Position numbers and translations under genes: made by a program | Notes under the pieces: generated by a model | Database searches by the model: none | Told to the model about the DNA's origin: nothing | Seen by the model: only the letters and a program-made list of their open reading frames with translations | Assembly: GCA_031272415.1 (NCBI GenBank) | Contig: JAISTU010000159.1 | Location: 1 to 32,780 of the forward strand | Length of the DNA: 32,780 nt | Source: Bacteroidales bacterium | GTDB lineage: Bacteria > Bacteroidota > Bacteroidia > Bacteroidales > WCHB1-69 | Direction of reading: 5' to 3' | Part shown: positions 30,040-32,780 of the stretch, in pieces | Layout of the letters: the number at the start of each line of letters is the position of its first letter | How positions within the stretch are numbered: the first letter of the stretch is position 1

Positions 30040-31007
30040 AATACATAATAGTAACAGGAGCGGCAGGATTTATCGGCAGTTGTTTGCTTACCCGCTTGTA
30101 CGAGGCGGGATATAAGCACATTTTGGCAGTAGATGATTTTTCAAAACCTGCAAAAAGCCCTAATTTTGAAAATAAAAAATATATCGAAAAAGTGAGTCGT
30201 ACAGAGTTTTTTTCGTGGTTAGAAATGAATTATTCTCATGTAGGATTTGTGTTGCATATAGGCGCCAGAACAGATACTACCGAAACCAATTGGGAATTGT
30301 TGGCGGAGTTAAATCTCAATTATACCCAGCAGGTTTGGGATGCTTGTACATCTTACTGTATTCCACTTATATATGCCTCATCTGCTGCAACTTACGGACT
30401 TGGAGAATATGGTTATGATGACGACCATGATATTGTTGAAAAATTAAAACCACTCAATTTGTACGGCAAATCTAAAAATGAATTTGATAAATGGGCATTG
30501 GAACAGGAGGACACGCCACCGTTTTGGGCAGGATTAAAGTTTTTTAACGTTTATGGTCCTAATGAATACCATAAAAATCGCATGGCTTCGGTGATATTGC
30601 ATGCTTTTGAGCAAATTGCAAAGGATGGGAAAATTACACTTTTTCGCTCACATCATCCTGATTATCAAGACGGTTGTCAAAAACGAGATTTTGTTTATGT
30701 CAAAGATGTGGTAGATGTTATTTTGTTTTTAATGGAACAACAGCCAACATCAGGTTTATATAATGTAGGCACAGGCACTGCACGTACTTTTTTGGATTTG
30801 GCACACGCAGTTTTTGCCGCTTTAAACAAGCCCACTGTCATAGAGTGGACTGATACACCGGAAGATATTAGAGATAAATATCAATATTTTACGCAAGCCA
30901 ATATGGAAAAATTGCTCGATGAAGGCTACTCAAAACCTTTTACCTCCCTCGAAGAGGGCATCAAAGATTACATAACAAATTATCTTTTAGAAAAGAAAAT
31001 TTTGTAA
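30036..31007 (+). CDS. hldD: ADP-L-glycero-D-manno-heptose 6-epimerase
   Basis: IIVTGAAGFIGSCLLTRL, HIGARTDTTETNWELL, YASSAATYG, LNLYGKSKNEFDKWAL, FFNVYGPNEYHKNRMASV. ATGA overlap with holA. Confidence 0.94.
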   Translation: MKYIIVTGAAGFIGSCLLTRLYEAGYKHILAVDDFSKPAKSPNFENKKYIEKVSRTEFFSWLEMNYSHVGFVLHIGARTDTTETNWELLAELNLNYTQQVWDACTSYCIPLIYASSAATYGLGEYGYDDDHDIVEKLKPLNLYGKSKNEFDKWALEQEDTPPFWAGLKFFNVYGPNEYHKNRMASVILHAFEQIAKDGKITLFRSHHPDYQDGCQKRDFVYVKDVVDVILFLMEQQPTSGLYNVGTGTARTFLDLAHAVFAALNKPTVIEWTDTPEDIRDKYQYFTQANMEKLLDEGYSKPFTSLEEGIKDYITNYLLEKKIL

Positions 31008-31113
31008 TACCAAAATGCAACAAAAACAGTCCATTGTATAAAAATGGAGATTGCGGGTTATGCCCGTAATGACGAGTGGGGACAATAGTATAGAGGAAAC
31101 ATCATTTTGGTAT
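31007..31113. mobile_element. MITE-like palindromic element
   Basis: Perfect 11-bp inverted ends ATACCAAAATG (31007-31017)/CATTTTGGTAT (31103-31113); internal hairpin ATTGCGGG (31050-31057)/CCCGTAAT (31063-31070). Confidence 0.65.
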
Positions 31114-31117
31114 AAAA

Positions 31118-31148
31118 AGAAAAAAGGGCGACCACAAGGATACGCCCT
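31118..31148 (-). terminator. Rho-independent terminator of pepD
   Basis: Reverse strand: AGGGCG-tatccttgtggt-CGCCCT followed by TTTTTCTTTTT, about 25 bp past the pepD stop. Confidence 0.75.
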
Positions 31149-31173
31149 AACAAACAAATAAACCAAAACGAAA

Positions 31174-32631
31174 TTATTTTGTTGGTACGTTTTTCAACGT
31201 TTGTGTCAAAAAGTTCCAAAATTTTTCAACACTTTCAATGTTTACTCTTTCCGATGGCGAATGAGGATTTTGGATGGTAGGTCCAAAAGAAATCATATCC
31301 CAATTGGGGTACACACCGCCCAATAAACCGCACTCCAAACCGGCATGAATTGCTTTCACTTCCGGTGTTTTGTTGAACATTTTTTTGTACACATCCAACA
31401 TAGTGTTTAAAATGGGCGATTTCATGTTCGGGTTCCAGCCCGGATAACCGCCTGTAAGAGAGATAGTTGCGCTTGCCATTTGAGCAATTGCCTTCATCTT
31501 TTCTCCAACAGCGTCTTTTGCCGAATCCACTGAACTACGGATAAGATTGATTAACTCCGCTTTGCCGTTTTCTACTGTAAAAATGGCAAAATTGTTAGAC
31601 GTTTCAACTAAATCTTTCATAGAATTGCTCATTCGCAAAACGCCGTGAGGAATTGCATAAGCCATTTGCAAAATCTGCATATCTTCCTCATTTACAACAA
31701 CTTCATTTGGTGCATCTACAGGTTGAATTTCAATTTCCAATTTAGGGTCTGTCAATGCAAATTCTTTTTTAAGCGTGTTGGCAAAAGCGGCGACCATTTG
31801 TTCAAAAGCGGCTGCTTGTGCTACAGGTACGGCTACAATTGCTTCTGCTTCACGCGGAATAGCATTACGCAAACTGCCTCCATGTATAGTAGCAATGCGA
31901 ATGTTATACTCCTCTATTGATTTCATTAACAATCTGGTCATCAGTTTGTTAGCATTTGCACGTCCTAAATGGATGTCCATGCCTGAATGACCGCCTTCCG
32001 CCTTTGAAATAAAAATTCGATACGCTTTGGCATCATTTGGAAAAGGTTCAGTGTGATAAATTTTCTCAATACTGCCGTCCAAACCGCCTGCACAACCGAC
32101 ATACAGTTCACCTTCGGTTTCGGAGTCCAAGTTCATCAAAATATCACCCTTAAACTCGCCCGCTTGCAGTCCAAAGGCGCCTGTCATACCCGTTTCTTCG
32201 TCAATGGTAATCAGCACTTCAATGGGACCATGTTCGAGGTCTTTGGCAGTTAAAATTGCCATTGCAGCCGCACAGCCGATACCGTTGTCTGCTCCCAAAG
32301 TGGTTCCGTTAGCACGCACCCATCCGTCTTCGCCGACCACCATTTCAATGGGGTCTTTTTCAAAATCGTGCGTTTTGTCGCTGTTTTTTTGCGGAACCAT
32401 ATCAATATGACCCTGCAAAATAACACCTTTTCGGTTTTCCATACCCTTTGTGGCGGGTTTAGACATAATCAGATTGCCCGTTGCGTCTTTACGGCAGGCA
32501 ATATTGTTTTCTTTTGCCCATTTTTCCAACCATGCAACTATTTTTTCTTCATGTTTGGAAGGGTGTGGGATACTGCAAATGTTGCTAAAATTGTCCCACA
32601 ATGCTTTTGGTTGTAATCCTTGCTTACTCAT
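31174..32631 (-). CDS. pepD: Aminoacyl-histidine dipeptidase (M20 family)
   Basis: LQGHIDMVPQKN, GTTLGADNGIGCAAAMAIL, TIDEETGMTGAFGL, GGHSGMDIHLGRANANK, HAGLECGLLGGVYP. Confidence 0.95.
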   Translation of the reverse strand: MSKQGLQPKALWDNFSNICSIPHPSKHEEKIVAWLEKWAKENNIACRKDATGNLIMSKPATKGMENRKGVILQGHIDMVPQKNSDKTHDFEKDPIEMVVGEDGWVRANGTTLGADNGIGCAAAMAILTAKDLEHGPIEVLITIDEETGMTGAFGLQAGEFKGDILMNLDSETEGELYVGCAGGLDGSIEKIYHTEPFPNDAKAYRIFISKAEGGHSGMDIHLGRANANKLMTRLLMKSIEEYNIRIATIHGGSLRNAIPREAEAIVAVPVAQAAAFEQMVAAFANTLKKEFALTDPKLEIEIQPVDAPNEVVVNEEDMQILQMAYAIPHGVLRMSNSMKDLVETSNNFAIFTVENGKAELINLIRSSVDSAKDAVGEKMKAIAQMASATISLTGGYPGWNPNMKSPILNTMLDVYKKMFNKTPEVKAIHAGLECGLLGGVYPNWDMISFGPTIQNPHSPSERVNIESVEKFWNFLTQTLKNVPTK

Positions 32632-32752
32632 TTTACTTTATAATTAGTTTATTCTTAATAAATTATGTAATATTACTTTGTTATATCAAATTTGATTTAC
32701 ATAAATGCAAAAATACACAAAAAAATCAATTAAAAATTAAAAAACTTTTTTT

Positions 32753-32780
32753 CAGAGTGTAGAGTGTAGAGTGTAGATTT
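32753..32780. repeat. Heptamer repeat module, reverse orientation, three units, truncated by window end
   Basis: cagagtgtagagtgtagagtgtagattt. Confidence 0.8.

Overview
This window looks like chromosomal sequence from an AT-rich Bacteroidota bacterium. The placement rests on two T9SS sorting-domain proteins, a PorP/SprF plus GldJ/GldK-type pair, and TAnnTTTG-like -7 promoter elements. About 16 protein-coding genes are convincing. They are mostly housekeeping (LigA, RecG, GpsA, LpxK, PNP, DapA, HolA, HldD, PepD) plus surface and secretion functions: a ~1640-aa PKD protein with a type B CTD, a ~710-aa protein with a type A CTD, a VWA-like membrane protein, a MuiA/DUF4139 protein, a C69 peptidase, a patatin and a UDP-sugar dehydrogenase. 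I saw no CRISPR array, rRNA, convincing tRNA, transposase, phage or defence operon. The most unusual content is intergenic. (1) Two ~98-113 bp near-identical direct repeats flank the type A T9SS cargo gene. (2) A C13/G13 homopolymer sits at the 3' end of a small ORF, inside competing inverted repeats, and looks like a phase-variation candidate. (3) A structured intergenic element with several nested stems occurs in two diverged copies and is embedded in a conserved series of smaller repeat modules that recur across the window. (4) A 107-bp element with 11-bp terminal inverted repeats starts at the hldD stop codon. I did not find a clear new multi-gene system. All homology calls are from recognising protein motifs by eye; no searches were run.
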